Below, one piece after another: positions 1 to 7,631 of a DNA stretch of 15,179 bases (position 1 is its first letter; every line of letters starts with the position of its first letter). The stretch is from positions 1 through 15,179 of the forward strand of contig CAKSER010000040.1 of assembly GCA_934447715.1 (NCBI GenBank), given 5' to 3'. The DNA is from an uncultured Eubacteriales bacterium (lineage in GTDB: Bacteria; Bacillota; Clostridia; Oscillospirales; CAG-272). The notes under the pieces were generated by a model. It worked only from the letters and a program-made list of their open reading frames with translations. It was not told where the DNA came from and did no database searches. A program made the translations under genes and the position numbers.

Positions 1-1
1 G

Positions 2-19
2 GAGCAATGCTCTTTTTTT
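2..19 (+). terminator. possible right half of an intrinsic terminator
   Basis: A short GAGC-AAT-GCTC stem is followed directly by a run of seven T residues. The window begins here, so the rest of the stem and the gene it would serve cannot be seen. Four visible base pairs alone are weak. Confidence 0.3.
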
Positions 20-78
20 AACGAAATAAATCCCTTCAGCGTGTGTAATGCCCTTCGGTACGGGGAAAGAAAGCACGG

Positions 79-123
79 ATGAGTATTTTTTGCCGGCGAA
101 TAACGAATACATGAAATACTCAT
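79..123. repeat. 10-bp perfect inverted repeat
   Basis: ATGAGTATTT (79-88) and AAATACTCAT (114-123) are exact reverse complements 25 nt apart. There is no adjacent T-run on either strand, so a terminator is not indicated. It lies outside the end of the phage-derived reading frame and could be a protein-binding dyad or an element end. Its role is unknown. Confidence 0.4.
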
Positions 124-168
124 TTGATTACTGCCGCTGAAGCGCACCTGACGCGCATGAAAAATGAA

Positions 169-184
169 GTGGGACTTGTGTCCC
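169..184 (-). terminator. candidate terminator of the polyvalent-protein remnant
   Basis: TGGGAC-TTGT-GTCCCA forms a 6-bp stem with a 4-nt loop 20 nt beyond the stop at 205-207. Read on the minus strand it is followed by a T-rich stretch interrupted by other bases. The stem is short and the T tract imperfect, so efficiency is uncertain. Confidence 0.4.
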
Positions 185-204
185 ATGAAAAATTGGAAAT
201 GCTT

Positions 205-3200
205 TTAAAGGCTATGTGCGCTTTGCTTCACCTCGTCAATTACCGCCTCGGCAGAGTCAAGAATGTCCTGCTGCCTTTCCTTTATCCGGTTCGCCTTTTC
301 CTCCGATACAATGCTTTCGGCAAGAGAAAGGGATTTGTTGAGAGCATCAAGCTGCTCGTTGCTCATTTCCCTTATAGGGGTATTGCCGATTACATTTGAA
401 AGACCGTCAAGCTCCCCCTGAATCTCCTCGGAATAGCCGTCAACTCCCATAGCGTCGGCATATGCCTTGCCGATCTCCCGGAGCCTTTCGGCATACGATT
501 CCTGCTTCTGCTCCTTTGCCTGAAGCTTGTAGGCGCTTTCAACAATCCCTGCCTCGTTTCCGTCGGCTATATAACGCTCTATCTGCTCGTTCAGCCTGTT
601 TATGTCCCTTGTGTAGTTGTCATACCTGATCTCGTTCTGCATGTCAATAAAGGACAGTAAAGAGGCAACCGAGGACTTGAGATTGTCCGGAATGTGCTTT
701 GACTTGTCGTCGCGTAAAAGAAGGGTGTTGAGCCGTCCGACTCTTCTCGAGATCGTTTCCCTCAGCTGCGATCTTGCTCTGCCGAGCTTGTACTCGCGCA
801 GCCTTGCCTTTCCTTCTCTTCTGATTCTCGTTCTTTCAAAGTCAAGGACCTTTTTGAGGCTTTTTGTCGCCTCAAGGGAAAGCAGCCTTGCATCCTCGCT
901 TTTGATCTTCGCCTTAAGCGAGTCGCTCTTTTTCTTTAACCGGCTGTACTTGTCTCTGAAAGCTTCGCTTCTGTGATAGTTGATGCCTTCTTCCGCAAGC
1001 GCCTTTCTCTCTTTGCTTTCGTCGGAGAACATCCGATGAATTTCCTCATCGACGCTGTTGAGCTCCGCCTGAAGAGAGTTTACACGGGAAAGATTTTCCT
1101 TGTAGTCGGAAAGTATCTTCCTGTCCTCCCCGGTCTGCGCCGCACTCTCAAGAGCGTTTGCAAGTATGCTCCGGTCGGTGAGCTCTTCCTCGGTAACAGA
1201 ATACCGGATGTCGTTGTTTCCGCCGTCAAATGTACCGATGTTGTCGGTTGCAGATTTGATTTGGGTGGGATAAAAAGCAATTACCTCATCATAATTAACA
1301 ACGCCGTCATATCCGAGCGATTCCAAATATCTTTTTGCCTTAATGCCGGCTTCGTTCTGCCCCTTGTATTTATTGAGCGCCTTATAGCCAATTTCCTCGG
1401 TCGCAGGGTTTTGTATATTAAGATAATACTCTCCGACTTTTTCGCCATAGCCAGCAGCTTCTTCTTTCCACATGGAAAAGAACGCTCCTTGTATATCCAT
1501 GTTTGCGCGCCCCTTTGACATGTCAAAAGCCGAAAAAATCGCATCGGTCCCGTGGTAGAACACTTTCGGCGTTCCGTCCTCGTTGAGCATATCGGGAGCA
1601 ACATCGCGTGCCGGTGTAAAATCTTTGTCGAACCGCTTGACAAGGGAAATAATATCTGATACAGTATAGGCAGAAGAGGTGTTCTCCATAATGGGTGTGT
1701 GGCTTTTGCCTATCCCCACGGAGGGCACTTCTTCTATTTCTATCGACCGAACATGATAGAATTTCTTGTTTGTCTCATTTTGCCCCGGCAAATAGCTCTC
1801 ATCTACTGCCATTTTAGCAATGTAAAATGTGCCGTCAATTGTAATAGGCGCATAGAATTTATGCATAAAAGCTGTATAGATTGACTTTTTGCCGCGACCA
1901 TATTCGGACGTTTCTGTATCAAGCAAAATTGAATTTTCTATGATTTTATCAATGTTCCGCATAGCAATTACAGACTTTTTGTCTTTCCCACTGTGGGACA
2001 TTGTTTCATCATATCCGACACTTGAGGAGTTGATCGTCCATCCGGTGTCGTTGTTCCGGTATTGCCCTCGTGGATTTTTACCGCTGCGATCTTCCATGTC
2101 GGATGTATTTACTCTCGTGCTGTCATGCGCACGCCATTCTCCGAACCACGCACGGAAAAACGGGGATTTCGTTCCCAGCTCCCGGTAGAATTTTCTCGCC
2201 CATTCTTTAGATTTCTGAACATCCTCGCTTGTAAAATCGTTTATGCTCACGCGTTTTCCGCCGTGGGCCTTTGTTATTTCACGAAGCATTTCGACATCCT
2301 TAACCGTTATCGGAACAGCCGCCTTTTCACCCTCGTTAAAGTCCTCTGTAATCGAAAATTTCTTTTCGCCCTGTCTTTTTTTGTCGAAGGTGTTGACAAA
2401 TCCGTTTTGATCGGATATACTGTTATCAGATGCACTACCAAGGGGCTTAGACCCCACGACGGTCATTAAGTTGACTGAAGGTAGTGTGTCTTTTTTTATT
2501 CTTCCGACATTGTATACAGTTGCCACATCGTCATTCATGCCGATTGACAAAGTTATCCTGTAATACTGCCCGTCATAGTCTTTAAAGAATGCAGTCTTAT
2601 ATATAAACCCATCCTTTGCGAAATCGTGAGTCTTTGTATCAGATGCCCGGATATCTCTGTTTATTGATACCTCGCTAAGCTCGTCTATGTGGCTTTCGGC
2701 TCTTAGCTTGAGCGCGAATTCAGACTCTGTCAGCCTGACCTTTTTTCCGCCCTCCTGCTTGAAGTTGTCTCTTGCCTTGTAGCCGGTGTTTTCCCTTGTT
2801 ATGGTCAGCACGTCGCCGTCGATTGCCGTGATCTCAATGCTGCCGTTTTCGCCTGTGAGCTTGCCGAAAAAGTCGGTTATCTGCTGACGCATAGTCGAAA
2901 CATCCGACGAGGTTATAACATTGCGGTCGTATATAACAAAGGTGTTACCGTTTTCAAGCACGCCTATTGAATAATTCGTTCTGCCGCTGCCTGTCCCCTT
3001 TCCCGAAGCCCTTATTGTGTCATAGTTTGCAAGAGCAGTATTAAGCGCCTTTTCCCATAGCTTTTTTGCATCTGCAAAGATCTCCGCATTCGAAAGGAGA
3101 GCTCTTGCATAGTAGTTGCCGGAGGGAAGCTCTTTGTATGCCTCTTTGCTTGCCTCGACGATCTCCCCGAGCTTCTTTGCTATTGCCTTTGCAAGAGAAT

Positions 3201-3540
3201 TGTTCTTTCTGCGCAGCGCCATAATGTTGTCAAAGGCATCCGAGTCCTTTAACATTGTTTCGGAAGCGTCGCAGATAACCTCCTCTCGCGCTATTTCGTA
3301 AAGCTCGCTTTCGGTGTACTCATTGTATTGCTCAAGACCGGAAAGAAAAGACCGCTTTCTTTCGATAAGCTCGTCTGCAGACTCGCCACGGGCTATGTAA
3401 TTGTCAAAAAGAAACTTGGCATAGTCATTGTACCCCTGCTCGTCAAACTGCCGTATAAAGTGCGTCAGCTCGTGCGAGGCGGCATACATAAGAGTATCAG
3501 CGCCTACAGGACCGGCGGAAATGTCAAGCTCAATATGCAC
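205..3540 (-). CDS. phage-type large polyvalent protein (metallopeptidase, ADP-ribosyltransferase-like and coiled-coil regions), N-terminally truncated
   Basis: This resembles the multi-thousand-residue polyvalent proteins encoded by phages and integrative elements, whose effector domains are thought to be delivered with the DNA. Visible parts, counting from the GTG at 3540: a zinc-peptidase motif HELTH at residues 23-27; a BECR/LPD-like region around 180-350; an LPD-like stretch with FFRAWFGEWR near 470 and GWTIN near 500, running to about 615; an ART-PolyVal-like domain beginning FYHGT near 660 and closing with IKSATDNIG and DIRYS near 780; then a long charged helical region to the end. The GTG has no convincing ribosome-binding site. 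The same frame stays open upstream to a TAA at 3631-3633 without an ATG, and those codons still look like family sequence. I therefore infer that the N-terminus was lost, and the C-terminus is also shorter than I would expect. Expression is doubtful. The exact Pfam names are less certain than the overall class. Confidence 0.75.
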   Translation of the reverse strand: MHIELDISAGPVGADTLMYAASHELTHFIRQFDEQGYNDYAKFLFDNYIARGESADELIERKRSFLSGLEQYNEYTESELYEIAREEVICDASETMLKDSDAFDNIMALRRKNNSLAKAIAKKLGEIVEASKEAYKELPSGNYYARALLSNAEIFADAKKLWEKALNTALANYDTIRASGKGTGSGRTNYSIGVLENGNTFVIYDRNVITSSDVSTMRQQITDFFGKLTGENGSIEITAIDGDVLTITRENTGYKARDNFKQEGGKKVRLTESEFALKLRAESHIDELSEVSINRDIRASDTKTHDFAKDGFIYKTAFFKDYDGQYYRITLSIGMNDDVATVYNVGRIKKDTLPSVNLMTVVGSKPLGSASDNSISDQNGFVNTFDKKRQGEKKFSITEDFNEGEKAAVPITVKDVEMLREITKAHGGKRVSINDFTSEDVQKSKEWARKFYRELGTKSPFFRAWFGEWRAHDSTRVNTSDMEDRSGKNPRGQYRNNDTGWTINSSSVGYDETMSHSGKDKKSVIAMRNIDKIIENSILLDTETSEYGRGKKSIYTAFMHKFYAPITIDGTFYIAKMAVDESYLPGQNETNKKFYHVRSIEIEEVPSVGIGKSHTPIMENTSSAYTVSDIISLVKRFDKDFTPARDVAPDMLNEDGTPKVFYHGTDAIFSAFDMSKGRANMDIQGAFFSMWKEEAAGYGEKVGEYYLNIQNPATEEIGYKALNKYKGQNEAGIKAKRYLESLGYDGVVNYDEVIAFYPTQIKSATDNIGTFDGGNNDIRYSVTEEELTDRSILANALESAAQTGEDRKILSDYKENLSRVNSLQAELNSVDEEIHRMFSDESKERKALAEEGINYHRSEAFRDKYSRLKKKSDSLKAKIKSEDARLLSLEATKSLKKVLDFERTRIRREGKARLREYKLGRARSQLRETISRRVGRLNTLLLRDDKSKHIPDNLKSSVASLLSFIDMQNEIRYDNYTRDINRLNEQIERYIADGNEAGIVESAYKLQAKEQKQESYAERLREIGKAYADAMGVDGYSEEIQGELDGLSNVIGNTPIREMSNEQLDALNKSLSLAESIVSEEKANRIKERQQDILDSAEAVIDEVKQSAHSL

Positions 3541-3695
3541 CTTGCCGCTTTTGTCAATAAACTCCCTTCCGCTTTCCTTTACGTCTCTCTGACCCTTTTC
3601 GTCTGTGCCGCTATACGGAGACGACTTTTGTTATATTTTGCGCATATTGAAAACTTACTGCGTAAAATACAGATATAATTACACCCAGAAAACTG

Positions 3696-3730
3696 TTGAA
3701 ATTACTTATGAAAATCTTTTGAAATTACTT
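3696..3730 (+). promoter_or_regulatory. two 12-bp direct repeats upstream of a promoter
   Basis: TTGAAATTACTT occurs exactly at 3696-3707 and again at 3719-3730, a 23-nt period of about two helical turns. The second copy abuts and slightly overlaps the -35 element of the promoter at 3729-3757. This geometry is typical of sites bound by a regulator dimer on one DNA face, as with LytTR-type response regulators. Assigning a family is inference. Confidence 0.5.
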
Positions 3731-3757
3731 GAATTTTTTAAAAAATAATTATATAAT
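3729..3757 (+). promoter_or_regulatory. sigma-70-type promoter, likely for the beta-helix surface protein
   Basis: The -35 is TTGAAT (3729-3734) and the -10 is a perfect TATAAT (3752-3757), with a 17-nt spacer. The predicted start near 3764 gives a leader of about 370 nt before the ATG at 4132. A second, weaker candidate is TTGACA (3823-3828) with TACATT (3845-3850) at 16-nt spacing. Confidence 0.55.
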
Positions 3758-4131
3758 ACAAGTAGAATAAACAGTAGTTATTCACTTTTTTCGACCCCTA
3801 CAGTATGCACTTAGGGAGAAATTTGACAGCGATGCATGAAATACTACATTGCTATCGGATCGGCAGGTGCACATTGCCGCCTCTTCGGTATGTCAAGTCA
3901 TTTTAAAGTTCAAACATAGACGAATTTCGGGGACATGGCGCGATGCGCTTTGAATCCGACATTTTTCATTTTTCATCCGATTTTAAAGCTTTCGGCAGAT
4001 ATTTTATTTATGCCTTCGCCGGAGCCGACTGATTGCATAAGCTGCTTTAAACCGGGTTTTTCGCAAAAAAGCTGCCTCAAAACAAATCTGTTAATATTTT
4101 TTAATTCTGATAAACAACAAAGGAGCAAATT

Positions 4132-7100
4132 ATGAAGAAAAAATTGCTTTCGATCCTGCTATGCCTTACAATGGCAGTCGGACTGCTGCCTGTTTCGGTA
4201 TGGGCGGCAGAGCCTGCGCACAAGCACTGCATATGCGGTCTTGGTACAGCAGAGGAGCATATTATCCACACCCACAGGGTTGATACCGAATGGGTAGGCA
4301 TATCGAGCCTTGATGAAATCAGCTCGGGAAGTTCCTACTATTATCTGAAAAACAATGTGACCATTTCGAAATCCTGGAATCCTCCGGACAAAACTGTTTT
4401 GTGTCTTAACGGATACAGCATTATCTGCAGTGCATCTGAGGATGTAATAAAGGTAAGCGCAGATAAGAGACTTACATTAACAGACTGCAGTACGAACAAA
4501 ACCGGCAAGATTACTCACACAAGCGGAGCGACCGGCCGCGGTATAAGCAACAACGGCGGCACAGTAACCATCTGGGGCGGATCTGTATGTGACAACAGCA
4601 TAAAGAGCGTCGGTGCAGGAATATATAACAGTTCGTCCGCTTTTCTTTACATGTACGGCGGCTCAATATCAAACAACAGACTCATAGATTACAATCACGG
4701 CGCCGGTGTGTACAACGAAGGCCGCTTTGAAATGCGCGGCGGAACGATTTCCGGCTGCTATGCAAACGGCTCCGGAGCCGGAATCTTCAACTATAAGGGT
4801 ATTTTTACAATGTCCGGAACTGCGGCTATTAAGGACAATTACACCGATCCTGATAACCACAGTGCGTACGGCGGAGGTGTAGACAACTATCTCGGTACAT
4901 TTGTCATGCTGGGCGGTGAAATTTCCGGAAATCGCAGCAACTGCGGAGGCGGTGTCTGCAATTATGCGGATGCATATTCCACAGCGGCAACAAAGTCTGC
5001 AACCTTCACTATGACCGGCGGAACAATTTCGAATAATACTGCCGATGCAGCCGGCGGCGGCGTATTCAGCGTCGCAGACAAGGAGGCATCCGCGGAATTT
5101 TTAATGGCGGGCACTGCCGTAATAACGGATAATAAGGCGGCAAACGGCGGAGGTGTGTGCATCAGCTCCGGCGGCTCTAAAATGACAATGTCGGAAAATG
5201 CACTGATCAGTAACAATACTGCATCCGATTCTACAGATGTCAGCAACGGAAACGGAGGCGGAATATACTTCTCCGGCAGCGGATACAGCGGTTACGGCAC
5301 ACTTGAAATGAAAAACGGTGCAGTTTCCGAAAACAATGCAAGACGCGGTGGCGGTATCTATGTAAACCGTGGCAAGCTGAACGCTTCGGGCGGAAAGATT
5401 TTAGGCAACACCGCAATTACAAACGGCGGCGGTGTGTATGTTTCGGGCAGCAACACGGTGACACTTGGCGGCAGCCTTAATATTACAGGCAACAAAAAGA
5501 GCACTTCAAACAACAACCTGTTTTTTGTCGTAACCGATCTTAAAGTCATGGCGGCAGGTCTTGTGTCCGGCGCAAAAATCGGTGTGACTATGCCTTTCGA
5601 CCCGACATCAGCCGAATCAGTGACGATAACAGGCGACACGGTAACAAAGAACTACTTTGTTTCCGACAATGCATCATTTGAAACAGCAATAGATTCGGAC
5701 GGATATGTAATTCTTAAGGTGGCAGAGGGAAAATCCTATACCGTAAAGATCAATCTTCCGTCAAACGGCAGCGCAAGCCGTGTAGAGAACACAGGCGATC
5801 TTGAGCAGACCGTAAAGGAAGGCAGCGATGATTATAAGCTCGTAAAGCTGAAGGCAGACAGCAATCATTACTTCAGCAATGACGATATCAAAGCAATCAA
5901 TGCAAAGCTTGACGGAACGGGCATGTATGTAGCAACCGTAAGCGAAAGCGAGACGATTTCGATTACCGGTACACCGACCAAGGATGTTGAGATAACGGTT
6001 GTTACAACGGCAAAGACAGCCAAGTCGGCACCGAGAGTCCGGGGCACGGCACCTGAGACTGCGGACGGCAAAGGATATATAAACGGAACATCTTACGGTA
6101 TGGAATACCGCAAGCATGGCACCGATGAATGGATCGACTGCAGCAATATAGGTTACCAGGCGGTTGAGCCGGGCTGCACCTATGAGGTCCGCTATAAGAG
6201 CACATTGAAGGAGCTTGCTTCTCCGATAAGCAGCTGCTATGTTCCGGAATATACTGTTCCGAAGGTGGCAGAACCCACTCCCGAAAGCTGCACATATGAC
6301 GGAAAAGAGCATACCGGTATAGCCTTGGGAAGCGATTATGTCGTTTCCTCCGGTACAAATACCGCAACAGATGCAGGAGAATATGTTGTATACATCAAGC
6401 CTGCAGATGGCAAGCAGTGGGCTGACGGCTCTTCAGCCGAAAAGGAATTTAGGTGGAATATTTATAAGGCTGATAAGGACGCGCCCACAGGGCTTGGCAC
6501 AGTAAAGGCATCTGCCGCAGGCGAAAGCGACGGTAAGATTACCGGTGTAAGCTCGGATATGGAATACCGCAAGGTCGGCACATCCGAGTGGATTTCCTGC
6601 ACCGATACCGAAATCATCGGTCTTGCTGCAGGCAGCTATGAGGTAAGATATAAGGAGAGTGCAAACTATAACGCAGGCAAGTCCGCGGCCCTGACTGTTA
6701 CAAACACGGATGCTCCTGTCTACAGCATTATTGAAGGCGACGGCAGCAGCTGGGTACAGAATACAGACAAAACACTTTCCTTCCGTGCAGACGGCGATTT
6801 TGCAAAGCTTACCGGCATTAAGATTGACGGTGCTGCAGTTGCTTCCGGCAAATATACCGTCGATTCGGATTCGAATACGGTTGTGCTTGGCAGCGATCTT
6901 CTTTCCGAGCTGACGGTCGGTAATCATATTCTGACTGTCGTATACAGCGACGGAGAATGCAGCGCAAGCTTTGAGGTCAAGGCGGAAGCGGTATTGCATA
7001 CACATGACTACGGAACCGAGTGGAAGAGCGATGAAAAGAGCCACTGGCACGAATGCGCATGCGGCGAAAAGGCAGACGAGGCGGCACATAGCTTTGAGTG

Positions 7101-7359
7101 GAAGGTTGATAAGGCTCCAACCGAGGACGAGACAGGACTTGAGCATGAGGAATGCACCGTTTGCGGCGCAAAGCGCAATGAAAACACGGTTATCGAAAAG
7201 CTGTCCGACGACAGTAAAGCAAACGACGATAGCACAACAAACGATGATACTTCTCCGAAGACAGCAGACGGCAGTATCATGTGGGCCTTCCTGCTTATTA
7301 TCAGCTGCGGCATAATCGGAGCTTTGGTAATAGGCAGAAAGAGAAGATATAACAGATAA
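4132..7359 (+). CDS. secreted, wall-anchored right-handed beta-helix surface protein
   Basis: A 1075-residue exported protein, probably displayed on the cell surface. The N-terminus is a signal peptide with a basic start, a hydrophobic core and probable cleavage near residues 25-26. Residues about 90-470 are a run of imperfect beta-helix coils with GGxIS-x-N and GGGVxN/GGGIY motifs, as in pectate-lyase-fold and Pmp-like adhesins. Two related modules (about 633-690 and 784-840) share an MEYRK...EW...YEVRYK pattern and flank an MBG-like repeat (about 720-775). An X2/Ig-like segment follows (about 861-950), then a His/Cys-rich module with HWHECACG at 971-978. The C-terminus has SPKTAD (1041-1046), a hydrophobic span (1049-1068) and RKRR, the layout of a sortase signal with a non-canonical TA. 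The ribosome-binding site AAAGGAG lies 7 nt before the ATG. No enzymatic residues could be identified; an adhesive or carbohydrate-contacting role is inferred. Confidence 0.9.
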   Translation: MKKKLLSILLCLTMAVGLLPVSVWAAEPAHKHCICGLGTAEEHIIHTHRVDTEWVGISSLDEISSGSSYYYLKNNVTISKSWNPPDKTVLCLNGYSIICSASEDVIKVSADKRLTLTDCSTNKTGKITHTSGATGRGISNNGGTVTIWGGSVCDNSIKSVGAGIYNSSSAFLYMYGGSISNNRLIDYNHGAGVYNEGRFEMRGGTISGCYANGSGAGIFNYKGIFTMSGTAAIKDNYTDPDNHSAYGGGVDNYLGTFVMLGGEISGNRSNCGGGVCNYADAYSTAATKSATFTMTGGTISNNTADAAGGGVFSVADKEASAEFLMAGTAVITDNKAANGGGVCISSGGSKMTMSENALISNNTASDSTDVSNGNGGGIYFSGSGYSGYGTLEMKNGAVSENNARRGGGIYVNRGKLNASGGKILGNTAITNGGGVYVSGSNTVTLGGSLNITGNKKSTSNNNLFFVVTDLKVMAAGLVSGAKIGVTMPFDPTSAESVTITGDTVTKNYFVSDNASFETAIDSDGYVILKVAEGKSYTVKINLPSNGSASRVENTGDLEQTVKEGSDDYKLVKLKADSNHYFSNDDIKAINAKLDGTGMYVATVSESETISITGTPTKDVEITVVTTAKTAKSAPRVRGTAPETADGKGYINGTSYGMEYRKHGTDEWIDCSNIGYQAVEPGCTYEVRYKSTLKELASPISSCYVPEYTVPKVAEPTPESCTYDGKEHTGIALGSDYVVSSGTNTATDAGEYVVYIKPADGKQWADGSSAEKEFRWNIYKADKDAPTGLGTVKASAAGESDGKITGVSSDMEYRKVGTSEWISCTDTEIIGLAAGSYEVRYKESANYNAGKSAALTVTNTDAPVYSIIEGDGSSWVQNTDKTLSFRADGDFAKLTGIKIDGAAVASGKYTVDSDSNTVVLGSDLLSELTVGNHILTVVYSDGECSASFEVKAEAVLHTHDYGTEWKSDEKSHWHECACGEKADEAAHSFEWKVDKAPTEDETGLEHEECTVCGAKRNENTVIEKLSDDSKANDDSTTNDDTSPKTADGSIMWAFLLIISCGIIGALVIGRKRRYNR

Positions 7360-7373
7360 AGCAGAATAATATT

Positions 7374-7406
7374 AAGGCGGCTGTTTAAAGGATAGCCGCC
7401 TTTCCT
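7374..7406 (+). terminator. intrinsic terminator of the surface-protein gene
   Basis: AGGCGGCT (7375-7382) pairs with AGCCGCCT (7394-7401) across an 11-nt loop, followed by a T-rich tail. It lies 15 nt after the stop codon. Confidence 0.85.
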
Positions 7407-7445
7407 TATGTTTTTATAAATGAACCGAAGTGTTTTCTTTTAAAA

Positions 7446-7631
7446 TTCTGCAAATGCAAAAACAGTATTGCTTACACGCGGATTTTGTGTTAAAATGTCC
7501 ACAGAAGGCTTGCTTTCCGGGCAGCTGCCCATCCGTGCTTTGCACGGGTGCGGACATTGCAACAGCAAAAGTTACTTTTTGCCGTTTCCAGCGTTTACAC
7601 GCTGCTTTTGAGATAATATGTATTTGCAGAA
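7446..7631 (+). ncRNA. candidate structured RNA preceding a PLMP-like gene
   Basis: Helices found by hand: a 13-pair closing stem TTCTGCAAATGCA (7446-7458) with TGTATTTGCAGAA (7619-7631), one G-U pair; a 7-bp stem AATGTCC (7494-7500) with GGACATT (7552-7558) enclosing three hairpins (7504-7517; GGGCAGCTGCCC at 7519-7530; an 8-pair hairpin at 7531-7549), which makes a four-way junction; and two more hairpins at 7565-7582 and 7589-7604 (CAGCGT-TTAC-ACGCTG). The fold ends at the Shine-Dalgarno-like GGGGAAG and overlaps the only upstream ATG (7618). It could be a cis-regulatory leader, an omega-RNA-like guide scaffold, or an unrelated ncRNA. The helices are seen directly; function is inference and no known family was matched. 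Confidence 0.6.

Larger units (their letters stand above)
3541..4131. other. AT-rich intergenic region and long leader of the surface protein
   Basis: Positions 3541-3630 continue the truncated polyvalent frame on the minus strand. From 3631 rightwards I see no credible coding sequence. The segment 3631-3780 is strongly AT-rich and contains the direct repeats and promoter listed separately. From about 3765 to 4118 a long 5' leader would be transcribed on the plus strand. I could not match it to any riboswitch class by motif. Confidence 0.6.

Noticed and set aside
973..1518. Long plus-strand frames inside the polyvalent gene, including this 181-codon one.
   Set aside because: They lie opposite a 1111-codon frame with recognisable domains, and their own products are low-complexity hydrophobic sequence without ribosome-binding sites.
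112..3846. The 11-mer CATGAAATACT occurs at about 110-120 and again at about 3835-3845, flanking the phage-derived frame, and was considered as a pair of att-like repeats.
   Set aside because: An 11-bp match is expected several times by chance in 15 kb, the flanking bases diverge and no target-site structure is visible.
3764..4118. Riboswitch (cyclic di-GMP type) in the long leader of the surface protein.
   Set aside because: The conserved core of the GEMM class is not present and no strong nested helices were found by eye.
4500..5500. Repetitive DNA with GGCGGC and AACAA-type motifs was considered as a CRISPR-like or DNA repeat array.
   Set aside because: The repetition follows the codons of the beta-helix coils, unit lengths vary and there are no constant repeats with spacers. 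No CRISPR array was seen anywhere in the window.
5761..7313. Minus-strand frames of up to 237 codons inside the surface-protein gene.
   Set aside because: Antisense shadows produced by the codon bias of the plus-strand gene; no start signals or domains.
7441..7446. TAAAAT as a -10 box for the structured RNA.
   Set aside because: No -35 at suitable spacing, and the resulting start would fall inside the closing stem. The promoter of this RNA was not identified.
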